Origin: VAZQ01 sp963753575
GTDB taxonomy: Bacteria > Pseudomonadota > Alphaproteobacteria > Rhizobiales > Xanthobacteraceae
DNA: 64,000 nucleotides
Reading direction: 5' to 3'
NCBI GenBank assembly: GCA_963753575.1
Contig: CAVWCR010000003.1
Span: 4,588,001-4,652,000 of the forward strand
Shown: one piece after another, positions 25,486-35,701 of the stretch
Layout: each line of letters opens with the position of its first letter
Position numbering within the stretch: the stretch's first letter is position 1
Translations under genes and position numbers: made by a program
The notes under the pieces: model-generated
The model's database searches: none
Told to the model about the DNA's origin: nothing
Seen by the model: only the letters and a program-made list of their open reading frames with translations

Positions 25486-25977
25486 GAACCAGCCCTCCGA
25501 TTAGGCGGGGTATAGCGGGGCCATCCGGGCAAGGAAAGCAGCCCTCGGCGGGGGCCGGAGGGGTAATTTGATACCGCCACTCGGCCCGGAAATCACACAT
25601 AACGTATTGATTTATATAGACTATTTGATCTGGTGGGTTCGTTTTGTCAAAAAAGCTGCGACACTGTCCGTTCGTCCCGCGTATCTCGTGCCATTGCGCG
25701 GACTGGCATGGGACCCCAAACGGAAGCACTCTGACCGAATTCCGCCCGGCCCTCGTCCCGTCGCATCAATTCCCGTTACGCAAAATGTCAAACAGCCCAT
25801 GGCCGCGCGGATTCCCAGGCCAAGGTCGGATAACACCCTAAGTGAAATTCACCCGCGTATCAATACGATTCAATCGGCCTCACACCATCGTGAAATCGGC
25901 GTGCTGGAGATAACGGCCTCCCCAGCAGAAAAGTTGCCACCGAACGGTGAACCCGTCCGCGCCAGGCATTCTCGGGC
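25486..25977. other. intergenic stretch upstream of dapB
   Basis: About 490 bp with no gene I can support. The part around 25590-25660 is clearly AT-richer than the surroundings (ATTGATTTATATAGAC), which may be the dapB control region or unrelated sequence. No hairpin, tRNA or repeat was recognised. Confidence 0.4.
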
Positions 25978-26895
25978 TCACCGACGCAGCGTCTCGGCCA
26001 TGAACGCCAGCACGTGGCTGCGATATTCGGCCGGCGCAAAGCGTTCGAGATCGACATGGCCGGCGCCTTCGACTGCCCAGAACCGTTTCGGCTCACGCGC
26101 ACGCGCAAACATCCCGCGCGCCTCCGCGATGGTGGTGCGGTTATCGCGCGTGCCGGCCGCAATCAGAATGGGCGCCCGCACCAGCGCGACGCGATCGATG
26201 GGGCGCAGCTCGGCCGCGCTCACGCCAACAAATGGCGGCAACAGGAATTCGAACAGCGACGCGACCGGCGCCGTGGCCACACCCGCGATCGGCCCGAGCA
26301 CAGCCCGGATGCGATTTGCGGTCGCGGCGCCGATATCCGGATAGACTCCTTCGAGCACCAGCGCATCGAGATGGAGCGGCTCGGGAGCAAGCAACGCGGC
26401 CGCGCCGCCGAGCGAAGTGCCGATCACGCCGATGCGCTCGGTCGGCAGGCGCGCGCGAACGTAATCGACCGCCGCCGCCGCGTCCTGGCCTTCGCGATGC
26501 CCGAAGGTGATGCGCGCGCCAGTCGATTCGCCGTGCGCCTGGAAATCGAACAGCAGCACCGCAAAGCCCTCGGCATGAAACAGCCGCGCCCGCCGCAGCA
26601 TCGAGAGCCGGTTGGCGTGCACGCCATGCATCAGCACGATCGCGCCGCCGCCCGGCCGCCCGGGCACGAACCAGCCGCGCAGCGTCGCGCCCGAGCTCGA
26701 TGCAATCGCAACGGAGTCGGCCGGAAGATCGGCGGGCGCGGCCCCCACGACGGCGCGCGCGGGCGCCGAGAGGAACAACCCGGCCGCGATGACACCAACG
26801 ACAAGCAGGGCGACGCCGGCAAAGCATGCGCCCGCGGCAAGCTTGAGGAAACGACGAACGTGCGAGGGCCTTGGCGAAGAAGTAGCCGTGATCAT
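25978..26895 (-). CDS. membrane-anchored alpha/beta hydrolase
   Basis: A 305-residue hydrolase with one N-terminal hydrophobic segment (AAGACFAGVALLVVGVIAAGLFL, about 20-42), so it is probably anchored with the enzyme outside the cytoplasm. IVLMHGVHANRLSML is the oxyanion-hole strand, LLFDFQAHGESTGARITFG follows, and GVIGTSLGGAAALL has the nucleophile Ser. The acid and base are likely in AAGTRDNRT and EGAGHVDLERF. It resembles BAAT/serine aminopeptidase-like hydrolases; the substrate is unknown. It is just upstream of pyrF on the same strand but 52 bp away in the order hydrolase after pyrF start is not coupled. Confidence 0.85.
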   Translation of the reverse strand: MITATSSPRPSHVRRFLKLAAGACFAGVALLVVGVIAAGLFLSAPARAVVGAAPADLPADSVAIASSSGATLRGWFVPGRPGGGAIVLMHGVHANRLSMLRRARLFHAEGFAVLLFDFQAHGESTGARITFGHREGQDAAAAVDYVRARLPTERIGVIGTSLGGAAALLAPEPLHLDALVLEGVYPDIGAATANRIRAVLGPIAGVATAPVASLFEFLLPPFVGVSAAELRPIDRVALVRAPILIAAGTRDNRTTIAEARGMFARAREPKRFWAVEGAGHVDLERFAPAEYRSHVLAFMAETLRR

Positions 26896-26947
26896 GCCGG
26901 CAAGGTCGTACCGAACGACGGCGCGACAATGGCGCGCTCACCGTCCC

Positions 26948-27643
26948 TCACCCCGCCGCCGCGATCTCGGCGACGATTGTCTCAGCGGCCGCCTTGGGGT
27001 CATCGGCTGCGATCACCGGCCGGCCGACCACGAGATAGTCGGCGCCGGCGCGGATCGCTTCGGTAGGCGTCATGATGCGCTTCTGGTCGTCGGCGTCGGT
27101 CTGCATCGGGCGGATGCCGGGCGTCACCAGCACCATGCCGGGGCCCAAAAGCGGGCGCACGATTTCGGCTTCGGCAGCCGAGCAGACCAGCCCGTCGACG
27201 CCGATGTCGCGCGCCTGCGCGGCGCGCTCGGCCACGAGCTCGGGAACCGTGAAGTCATAGCCGGCGGCCGCGAGATCGGCGTCGTTATAGGAGGTGAGCA
27301 CGGTGACGGCGAGAATGCGCAACGATGTGCCGCGGCGGGCGTCGACGGCGGCGTGCATGGTCTGCGGATAGGCGTGCACGGTGAGGAAGGTTGCGCCGAG
27401 CTGCGCCACGCTTTTCACGCCCTGCGCAACCGTGTTGCCGATGTCGTGCAGCTTCATGTCGACGAACACCTGCGTGCCGCCTTTGGCAAGCCGCTCGGCG
27501 AGCGCGAGCCCGCCCGCAAAGCCGAGCTGGTAGCCGATCTTGTAGAAGGTCACCGCATCGCCGAGCTTGGCGATCAGCGCCTCGGCCTCGGCGACCGATG
27601 GCACGTCGAGCGCCACGATCAGCCGGTCGCGTGGATTGAGCAT
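26948..27643 (-). CDS. pyrF: orotidine 5'-phosphate decarboxylase
   Basis: 231 residues; last step of UMP synthesis. IVALDVPSVAEAEALIAKLG is the N-terminal strand, FYKIGYQL the substrate loop, VFVDMKLHDIGNTVAQGVK the catalytic DxKxxD signature, LVTPGIRP and VVGRPVIAADDP the phosphate-binding end of the barrel. The ATG shares one base with the stop of the upstream FMN reductase gene (TGATG), so the two are coupled. Confidence 0.97.
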   Translation of the reverse strand: MLNPRDRLIVALDVPSVAEAEALIAKLGDAVTFYKIGYQLGFAGGLALAERLAKGGTQVFVDMKLHDIGNTVAQGVKSVAQLGATFLTVHAYPQTMHAAVDARRGTSLRILAVTVLTSYNDADLAAAGYDFTVPELVAERAAQARDIGVDGLVCSAAEAEIVRPLLGPGMVLVTPGIRPMQTDADDQKRIMTPTEAIRAGADYLVVGRPVIAADDPKAAAETIVAEIAAAG

Positions 27644-28227
27644 CAGTAGCCCCCCATCATGCGGGCGTAGTCGATCAGCTTGCGCACCACGAGCTTGAGC
27701 TGCGCGGCCGCGCGCGCATCCTTGAGCTCGTCCATGGCATCGAAGGCCTCTGCGGCATTCGGCACCGTGACCTGTTCGGGAACGACCAGCGCCCGGCAGC
27801 CGACCGCCAGGATCTGACGCAGCGTAATCAGCGACTGCATCCCGCCGGAGCGGCCGGGCGAGGCGGCGCCGAGCGCAAAGGCGCGGTTCTGAAAGGTGAA
27901 GAGCTGCGGCTCGTCGCGCTCGCGCACGACCGAGATCCAGTCGATCGCGTTCTTCAGCAGCGGCGGTACCGAGGCGTTGTACTCGGGGCTCGCGATGAAG
28001 ATGCCACTGTGGGTGCCGACGAGCTGCTTGAGCTTGATGGCGTTGTCCGGAAGGTTCGACTTGGCGAGATCGGCATCATAGAGCGGGAGCGGATAGTCGG
28101 CGAGCGAGACGCGGGTGACGTCCGCATCCGCCAGCGCCAGCTCCTTGGTGGCAAGCGCGGCGAGCCGCACATTGTAGGAGCCGGTGCGCAGCGAACCCGG
28201 GACGACCAGGATTTTCGGGGAGGGCAT
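27643..28227 (-). CDS. NADPH-dependent FMN reductase
   Basis: 194 residues with a flavodoxin-like fold. The N-terminus ILVVPGSLRTGSYNVRLAALA binds the FMN phosphate, SPEYNASVPPLLKNAIDWIS contains the family SPEYN motif, and LGAASPGRSGGMQSL the second flavin loop. Relatives (ChrR, ArsH and azoreductase-type) reduce quinones, chromate or azo dyes. The ATG at 28227 is chosen at the start of the fold; upstream frame is REP sequence. It is translationally coupled to pyrF. Confidence 0.92.
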   Translation of the reverse strand: MPSPKILVVPGSLRTGSYNVRLAALATKELALADADVTRVSLADYPLPLYDADLAKSNLPDNAIKLKQLVGTHSGIFIASPEYNASVPPLLKNAIDWISVVRERDEPQLFTFQNRAFALGAASPGRSGGMQSLITLRQILAVGCRALVVPEQVTVPNAAEAFDAMDELKDARAAAQLKLVVRKLIDYARMMGGY

Positions 28228-28272
28228 GGTGAACCCAGCGGCAGGTGACAGACCACACAAGTCTTGCCGTTC

Positions 28273-28374
28273 GTCCCCGCGCATCCCCGCCTTCGCGAGG
28301 ACAGGCGCGGGGACCCAGAGCGGCAAATCGAATAGCTGGGCAAGTGGGCCCTGGATTCCCGCTTACGCGGGAAT
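28273..28374. repeat. two REP-like hairpins
   Basis: The first has ends GTCCCCGCG (28273-28281) and CGCGGGGAC (28306-28314). The second is ATTCCCGC-TTAC-GCGGGAAT (28355-28374), a motif found scattered in many proteobacterial genomes. They lie between the coiled-coil methyltransferase stop and the FMN reductase start. Confidence 0.75.
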
Positions 28375-28444
28375 GAACGGAGAATACGGCAGCCGCTCAT
28401 CAATTGGAAATCGCATTGGCCAAAGCTGGCCGTGTCCCGCCGGA

Positions 28445-29236
28445 TCAATACTTCCGGTAGATCCACACGCGCGCGGGCGGGATGTTGGTCCAGATGCGCT
28501 CGGAGGCCTGCGATCTCACGCGATCCAGCCGGCGCGGGATCGGCGAATAAGTCGCGTAGGTGAACTGCACGAAGGGCGCACCTGGCGCCATCAGGGCGAA
28601 GGATTCCCGCAGGAGGCGCAACCGCATCCGGAGCGGCTTGGTGAACAGCGGCAGGCCCGATACCACCGCGGCGGCCGGCGCGCATAGTGCCTTATCAAGC
28701 AGCTTGCGCAGGCTGTAGGCATCGCCCTGCACCACGGTCGCGGTCGGGTAGCGCTTGCGGAGAAGGCGGCAGAAGGTCGGGTCGAACTCAACCAGCACCA
28801 GGCGGGACGGATCGACGCCACGCGCCACCAGCGCCTCGGTGACCGGGCCGGTGCCCGGACCAAGCTCGATCACCGGGCCGTCGGCGTCCGGATCCACATA
28901 GGCCGCCATGGTGCGGGCGAGCGCCTTGCCGGATGGCGTCACCGCGCCGATCGCGAGCGGCTTCTCGATCCAGCTGCGGAAAAAGCGGACTTCGTCGTCA
29001 ATGCGAATGCCGTTCTTTTCTTCGAAACGGCGGATATGCGATTCAAACTTCTTCTTCTGAGCATCGAACTTCTGCTCGAAGCGCTGCTTGTGGGCGTCGA
29101 ATTTCTCCTCGAAACGCTGCTTGTGGGTCGCGATCTTGCGTTCCAGCTTGCGGCCGAGCGCGCGGTTCTTCAGCTCGAAAAGCCTGATCTGCCTTTCGAG
29201 CTTGCGTTCAAGAACCTGGAGGGTTTCGATCGGCAT
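28445..29236 (-). CDS. class I SAM methyltransferase, PmtA-like, with N-terminal coiled coil
   Basis: 263 residues. The C-terminal two thirds look like phospholipid N-methyltransferase PmtA: FFRSWIEKPLAIGAVTPSGKALARTMA, then the SAM-binding VIELGPGTGPVTEALVARG, LVLVEFDPTFCRLL and AVVSGLPLFTKP. PmtA methylates phosphatidylethanolamine towards phosphatidylcholine. The first 75 residues are unusual: a highly charged coiled coil with 11-residue repeats (HKQRFEEKFDA, HKQRFEQKFDA, QKKKFESHIRR). Such a helix could lie on the membrane. Location next to dnaJ fits the Rhizobiales pmtA order. Confidence 0.82.
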   Translation of the reverse strand: MPIETLQVLERKLERQIRLFELKNRALGRKLERKIATHKQRFEEKFDAHKQRFEQKFDAQKKKFESHIRRFEEKNGIRIDDEVRFFRSWIEKPLAIGAVTPSGKALARTMAAYVDPDADGPVIELGPGTGPVTEALVARGVDPSRLVLVEFDPTFCRLLRKRYPTATVVQGDAYSLRKLLDKALCAPAAAVVSGLPLFTKPLRMRLRLLRESFALMAPGAPFVQFTYATYSPIPRRLDRVRSQASERIWTNIPPARVWIYRKY

Positions 29237-29490
29237 CGGGCGGATGACGCTAGGACATGAATAACAGGCCGCTGCCTGTTGTTTCCCGGGGGCTATATCG
29301 TGACAGCTATTTCGACGACCGTCATCTTTGTTCGACTTTGCCTGACATTACCTTTTGTCTGACATCGTCGGACATCACTTTTCTTGTCTGACTGTCACGT
29401 GTTGCATTTTCTTCTTTTTGCACTTTCTTCTTGGCATCTTTTCCTGACCGTCATCGGTAAAACCGCCGACCGCAAGGGTCAAGAGCCCCC
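29237..29490. promoter_or_regulatory. T-rich region with short repeats upstream of the methyltransferase
   Basis: 254 bp between the methyltransferase start and the dnaJ stop. Four sites related to TCTGACAT lie at 29341-29394. From 29402 three imperfect copies of TTGCATTTTCTTC (about 16-bp period) follow. The T-richness is unlike the GC-rich context. It probably holds the methyltransferase promoter, but no -35/-10 pair is clear. Confidence 0.45.
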
Positions 29491-30627
29491 TCACGCCGAG
29501 CCGGTCCGCCCGCCGAGCAGCTCCCGCATCCGGCCGAAGAATCCGGCGGATTCTGGATGCGTGTCCTTCGACGATAACTTCTCGAATTCATTGAGCAATT
29601 CGCGCTGCCGCTTGGTCAGCTTCTGCGGCGTCTCAACCATCACCTGGACATACATGTCGCCGGTCTGGCGCGCACGCAGCACCGGCATGCCCTTGCCGTG
29701 CAATCGGAAACGCCGGCCCGACTGGGTGCCTTCCGGAACTTTAACCCGCGTCTTGCCGCCCTCGATGGTGGGCACCTCGAACTCGCCGCCAAGCGCGGCC
29801 TGCACCATCGAGATCGGCACCCGGCAATGCAGGTCGGCGCCGTCGCGTTGGAAGAACGCGTGCGTGGACAGCGAGAGGAAGATGTAGAGATCGCCGGAGG
29901 GACCGCCGCGCACGCCGGCTTCGCCTTCGCCTGCGAGCCTGATGCGCGTGCCATCCTCGACGCCGGGCGGAATGTTGACCGAGAGCGTGCGCTCGCGCGT
30001 GACGCGGCTCGAGCCCGAACAGGTCGGGCACGGACTTTCGATCACCTGCCCACGGCCTTGGCAGCCCGTACAGGTGCGCTCGAGCGTGAAGAAGCCTTGG
30101 GCATGACGGATGCGCCCGACGCCGCCGCAATGCGGGCAGGACTTCGGCTTGGTGCCGGCCTTGGCGCCGGTGCCGGAGCAGGCCTCGCACGCCACCGAGG
30201 TCGGGATGCGCACCTGCGCGCTCTTGCCCGCGAACGCCTCCTCGAGGCTGATCTCCATATTGTAGCGCAGATCAGCGCCGCGCTCGGCCCGGTTGCCGCG
30301 CCCGCGCCCGCCGCCGCCCATGCCGAAGATGCCTTCGAAAATATCCGCGAAGGCTGAACCAAAGCCGGGGCCGAAATCGTGCGCGCCACCACCCATGCCC
30401 TGCTCGAAAGCGGCATGACCGAAGCGATCATAGGCGGCGCGCTTGTCGGGATCTTTCAGAACCTCGTAGGCTTCGTTGATCTCCTTGAAACGCTGCTCGC
30501 AGGAGGAGTCGCCGGGATTACGGTCGGGATGCCATTTCATGGCGAGCTTGCGAAAGGCGGTCTTGAGGTCGCCGTCGCTCGCGGCGCGCTCGACTTCGAG
30601 GACCTCGTAATAGCAGCGCTTGGACAT
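29491..30627 (-). CDS. dnaJ: chaperone DnaJ
   Basis: 378 residues, full class I layout: J domain (about 1-70, with HPD in MKWHPDRNPGD), Gly/Phe-rich segment (about 75-115), four zinc-finger repeats (CEACSGTG, CPHCGGVG, CTGCQGRG, CPTCSGSS) and the C-terminal substrate domain. DnaJ stimulates DnaK ATPase and delivers clients. It lies 145 bp downstream of dnaK with a terminator-like hairpin between, which would lower its expression relative to dnaK. Confidence 0.98.
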   Translation of the reverse strand: MSKRCYYEVLEVERAASDGDLKTAFRKLAMKWHPDRNPGDSSCEQRFKEINEAYEVLKDPDKRAAYDRFGHAAFEQGMGGGAHDFGPGFGSAFADIFEGIFGMGGGGRGRGNRAERGADLRYNMEISLEEAFAGKSAQVRIPTSVACEACSGTGAKAGTKPKSCPHCGGVGRIRHAQGFFTLERTCTGCQGRGQVIESPCPTCSGSSRVTRERTLSVNIPPGVEDGTRIRLAGEGEAGVRGGPSGDLYIFLSLSTHAFFQRDGADLHCRVPISMVQAALGGEFEVPTIEGGKTRVKVPEGTQSGRRFRLHGKGMPVLRARQTGDMYVQVMVETPQKLTKRQRELLNEFEKLSSKDTHPESAGFFGRMRELLGGRTGSA

Positions 30628-30699
30628 CCCCGCTTCCCACCCCGTCGAATTCTGCTGCGGCGCCGGCGCCGAATCTTACATGATCGTTCATTGGGCTTC

Positions 30700-30738
30700 A
30701 AAAATGGCTCACCCCCGGGGATACGCCCCGAGGGTGAG
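30700..30738 (-). terminator. terminator or attenuator between dnaK and dnaJ
   Basis: On the minus strand CTCACCC and GGGTGAG arms (30708-30738), extended by CGGGG/CCCCG pairing inside, are followed by CCATTTTTG. The T5 run makes this a plausible Rho-independent terminator 35 bp after dnaK, probably partial since dnaJ follows. Confidence 0.75.
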
Positions 30739-30772
30739 GGTTGCTGTTTGCAGCGGCCTGCACGGGCGCGCC

Positions 30773-32680
<1,908 letters not shown>

Positions 32681-32813
32681 GGTCTTTCTGTCCTTCCTTG
32701 CTGCGGCAGGTCGGCCGGGCCCGGATGGCACCCGGACCGAGGCATGCACGAGTGCAAGACCTCGTCCGACCCCCTGAAATTACGCGTCAAACGCCGCCCC
32801 CGCGGCGTCCTGC

Positions 32814-32844
32814 CTCATATAGGAGGGCCGTAGGGGGGTGCAAG
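32814..32844 (-). promoter_or_regulatory. RpoH (sigma-32) heat-shock promoter of dnaK
   Basis: Read on the minus strand: CTTG (32844-32841), a 17-base spacer, then CCTATATGAG (32823-32814). This fits the alphaproteobacterial sigma-32 consensus CTTG-N17-CYTATNTNNG exactly. It lies upstream of dnaK in the right orientation. No CIRCE operator is near, so dnaKJ seems to be under RpoH rather than HrcA. Confidence 0.85.
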
Positions 32845-32933
32845 GCGGCGGTTCACGAATCCGCGAGGCCGCGGCCGAGGACTTTGGACCTGAGCGTTAA
32901 CGGAGCGGAACCGCCAAGTCTCAAGTCTCGAGT

Positions 32934-34409
32934 TTAATGCCCCTGGCCGGGCGGCGACGGCGTCACCTCGAAAGCGAAGCGGAAGCGCGGCAGGTCCTCG
33001 CCCGGGTGGTCGTCCGCGAAGGTGAGTTGCGGCAGCCGATAGTTGTTCGGGCGCCGCTCCTTGCCTTTGTAGATCGCCGGGTAGAGATCGATGAAATGCC
33101 AGCCCGGCTCGCCGGTCGCCTGCATGATGATCTCGATGTCGCCCTGGCTGTTGAAGCCGCAGGCATAGCCCGAAATCGCGTTGTCGTAGACCACCGTGTA
33201 GATGTTGGCGGTCTCGCTCCAGCCGACGCCCTTGATGTGGACCCGGAAGGTGGTGCCGGCCGGCCCGCGCGCGACATCGAGCGGGAACGCGGTGGGCATG
33301 ATCCAATAGGCGCCCTGCTTCTTGCCTTGGGGCGTCTCCACCCAGAGATTGTGCACGCCGCCCAAATCGTCGGGAGTCTTGAAGGAGAATTCGGCCCGGC
33401 CGGACGCATCGGCCTTGGCCTGCGCGATGACGCGCGCGTGCTCTTCCCAGCCGGCGCTGGTCATGCGGTTGCCGACGACGGTGTTCCAGTTGAGCGAATA
33501 GGCCTTTCCCGGCTCAAAGCCTGAGCCCGCGACCGTGACCTCCTGGCCGACGCCCCCGAACGCGGGTGTCGCCGCGAGCGCGCCTTGGGGCGGCAGCGAG
33601 CGCACGGCCTTCTGCGCCTGCGCGGCCGCCGGCGGCGGCAGCACCGGCGCGCCCGGCGTGACGGTGAAGCCAAGCTTGAACTGCGGTCGCTCGGACACCG
33701 GCGACTGCTGGGTGTTGCGGTAGGGCGAGCCGAAATCGGTGTGCAGGACTTCGAGGATGTGCAGCCCCGCATACCCGGTCGCCGGCACGTTGAAGCGCGC
33801 GGAGCCGTGGGTCGTCACGGTGGACATGAAGCCCGTGTACTTGTTGTCGTAAAGGAGGACCCAGCTGCCCTCGAGCTCGCGCCAGCCGATGCCCTGCACC
33901 TCGACCTCGATCGGCGTGCCGGGCGGCCCGTTGTGCACACCCACGATCTTCGCCGTCATGTCGAGCCGGAACGCGGTCTGGGTCAGCAGGCGATTGCCCT
34001 GCTGAATGACAATGTCGTGCAAGAAGCCGAAGTCCTCCGGCGCCACGAAGCTCTCCGCAATGCGGCCGGACGGGTCGCTCTTCACGGTCGCGATGCGATA
34101 GCCAGCCGGCGTGTACTCGCGGCCGTGATATTCGGCGATCGTCACGTTCCAGCGCCCCTTCACGGTACGCCATACGAGCTCGAACGACTGGTTGGGCGCG
34201 AAGCCTTCGCCTGTCACCGCGACCAGCGTGCCGGCCGGCCCATTCTCGGGCGCAACGTGCAGCTTGCCGACATAGCCGCCGGCCGGCTCGGTCAGCGCGA
34301 CCTCAGGGCCGAGCGCGCTCGGCGCCGCCATGGCGGATGGCCCGATCGACAGCGCGGCCAACAGGTAGGCAGGCGCAAACCATCGCCCGCACACAGCGCG
34401 GAACACCAT
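32934..34409 (-). CDS. secreted protein with duplicated beta-sandwich (IPT/Ig-like) units
   Basis: 491 residues with a signal peptide (YLLAALSIGPSAMAA). The body is a clear tandem duplication of about 200 residues. Unit 1 (about 45-245) has GPAGTLVAVTGEGFAPNQSF, DPSGRIAESFVAPEDFGFLHD and GPPGTPIEVEVQGIGWRELEG. Unit 2 (about 285-480) has GGVGQEVTVAGSGFEPGKAY, DASGRAEFSFKTPDDLGGVHN and GPAGTTFRVHIKGVGWSETAN. A Pro/Ala linker joins them. Each unit probably holds two Ig/IPT-like sandwiches. Function is unknown. It follows a smaller secreted gene by 31 bp, so the two likely work together in the periplasm or outside. Confidence 0.75.
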   Translation of the reverse strand: MVFRAVCGRWFAPAYLLAALSIGPSAMAAPSALGPEVALTEPAGGYVGKLHVAPENGPAGTLVAVTGEGFAPNQSFELVWRTVKGRWNVTIAEYHGREYTPAGYRIATVKSDPSGRIAESFVAPEDFGFLHDIVIQQGNRLLTQTAFRLDMTAKIVGVHNGPPGTPIEVEVQGIGWRELEGSWVLLYDNKYTGFMSTVTTHGSARFNVPATGYAGLHILEVLHTDFGSPYRNTQQSPVSERPQFKLGFTVTPGAPVLPPPAAAQAQKAVRSLPPQGALAATPAFGGVGQEVTVAGSGFEPGKAYSLNWNTVVGNRMTSAGWEEHARVIAQAKADASGRAEFSFKTPDDLGGVHNLWVETPQGKKQGAYWIMPTAFPLDVARGPAGTTFRVHIKGVGWSETANIYTVVYDNAISGYACGFNSQGDIEIIMQATGEPGWHFIDLYPAIYKGKERRPNNYRLPQLTFADDHPGEDLPRFRFAFEVTPSPPGQGH

Positions 34410-34440
34410 GACGCTACTCCTTTTCCGCTGTGTCTTTCGC

Positions 34441-34923
34441 TTACTTCAATTCGATCTTGCCCGGGACGATCGCGAATTGCGAGTTCTTCACCTTGAAGGG
34501 CTCCCAGGTATAGGTCTTGCCCTGCATGTCGGTGGCCTCGACCTTGTAGACGAAGGTGCCGCTCGGATAATCGTCCGGCACGATCCAGGCCACCGTCCAG
34601 AAGAAGTCGGTCGCGGGGCCCGCTTGCGGCGGCGGATGACGCCCGAAGCGTCCCGGCAGCTTCTTGCCGTCGGGCAGCTCAACCATGATGCTCTTGAGGC
34701 CCTTGTCGTCGAGCGCCTTGCCGTCCTGATCTTGCACGCGCACGCGCCACACGACCTTCTCGAGCCGCTTGAACTGGCCGTTGAGCACGCAGAACGGACC
34801 GGGCGCGCCGGGCTGCGCGCCGCGCACGATGTCGCCCTCGAAGAACAGCCGGCCCTGCGCCTGGGCGCCGGTGGCAAACCCCAGCATGGACAGTGCGACG
34901 GCTGACATGGTCAGGAATTTCAT
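34441..34923 (-). CDS. small secreted beta-sandwich protein
   Basis: 160 residues with a signal peptide (MKFLTMSAVALSMLGFATGAQA). The mature part has PGPFCVLNGQFKRLEKVVWRVRVQD, SIMVELPDGKKLPGRFGRHPP and SGTFVYKVEATDMQGKTYTWEPF, which reads as an Ig-like beta sandwich. I do not recognise a named family. The ATG at 34923 is chosen for the signal peptide and the GGGGGAGGG upstream. It is the first gene of a two-gene unit with the duplicated beta-sandwich protein. Confidence 0.72.
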   Translation of the reverse strand: MKFLTMSAVALSMLGFATGAQAQGRLFFEGDIVRGAQPGAPGPFCVLNGQFKRLEKVVWRVRVQDQDGKALDDKGLKSIMVELPDGKKLPGRFGRHPPPQAGPATDFFWTVAWIVPDDYPSGTFVYKVEATDMQGKTYTWEPFKVKNSQFAIVPGKIELK

Positions 34924-35068
34924 TCGGGCCCTCCCCCTTACGTGCGATCGGCTGTCTTGCCGAACGGCTGACTTGCCGATCGGCCGCGTTGCCAACATTG
35001 GATACGATCTTACATTGCCTGTTGGCCTTTTGAAGGGCCTTGGGACCCTTTTTCGTGAGCATTGGCTC

Positions 35069-35677
35069 GTGAGCACTGGCGGCTTTCGCTTATATCCCGG
35101 CTATCTCGACCGCAGCGCGCAGCAAGCAGCGCTTGCAACGCTGCGGGAGGTGATGCGCGCGGCGCCGATCTATGCGCCGCGCATGCCCAAGAGCGGCAAG
35201 CCGATGTCGGTGCGAATGACCAATTGCGGCACGCTCGGCTGGATGACGGACGAGGCTGGCTATCGCTACCAGGCGACCCACCCGGTGACCGGCGCGCCCT
35301 GGCCACCGATCCCGGACATCTTGCTCGACGCCTGGCGGACGCTCGCGCGCTATCCGCATCCGCCGGAAGCCTGCCTCGTCAACGTCTATGGGCCGGACGC
35401 CCGCATGGGACTGCACCAGGATCGCGACGAGGAGGATTTTTCCGCGCCCGTCGTCTCGCTCTCGCTCGGCGACACCTGTCTGTTCCGCCTCGGCGGGACA
35501 AAGCGCAGCGACCCGACCCGCTCGCTGCGGCTCGCGTCCGGCGACGCGCTCGTGCTCGGCGGTGACACGCGGCTCGCCTTCCACGGCGTCGACCGCATCA
35601 TGCCGGGTACCTCGACGCTTCTGCCCGAAGGCGGGCGCATCAACATCACGCTGCGGCGGGTGACGCGCCCGGACTGA
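35069..35677 (+). CDS. alkB: AlkB-type DNA/RNA demethylase
   Basis: 202 residues from a GTG at 35069; E. coli AlkB is 216. It is an Fe(II)/2-oxoglutarate dioxygenase that repairs 1-methyladenine and 3-methylcytosine. The HxD iron ligands are in MGLHQDRDEEDF, the distal His in LAFHGVDRI, and the 2-oxoglutarate arginines in INITLRRV. NVYGPDARM (usually NxYxxGxxxxxHxD) precedes the HxD, and MSVRMTNCGTLGWMTD is the lid region. The frame extends upstream, but sequence before GTG overlaps the promoter of the divergent secreted gene. Confidence 0.95.
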   Translation: MSTGGFRLYPGYLDRSAQQAALATLREVMRAAPIYAPRMPKSGKPMSVRMTNCGTLGWMTDEAGYRYQATHPVTGAPWPPIPDILLDAWRTLARYPHPPEACLVNVYGPDARMGLHQDRDEEDFSAPVVSLSLGDTCLFRLGGTKRSDPTRSLRLASGDALVLGGDTRLAFHGVDRIMPGTSTLLPEGGRINITLRRVTRPD

Positions 35678-35701
35678 GACGGCTTGCTGGCTGTCGCGAC
35701 A

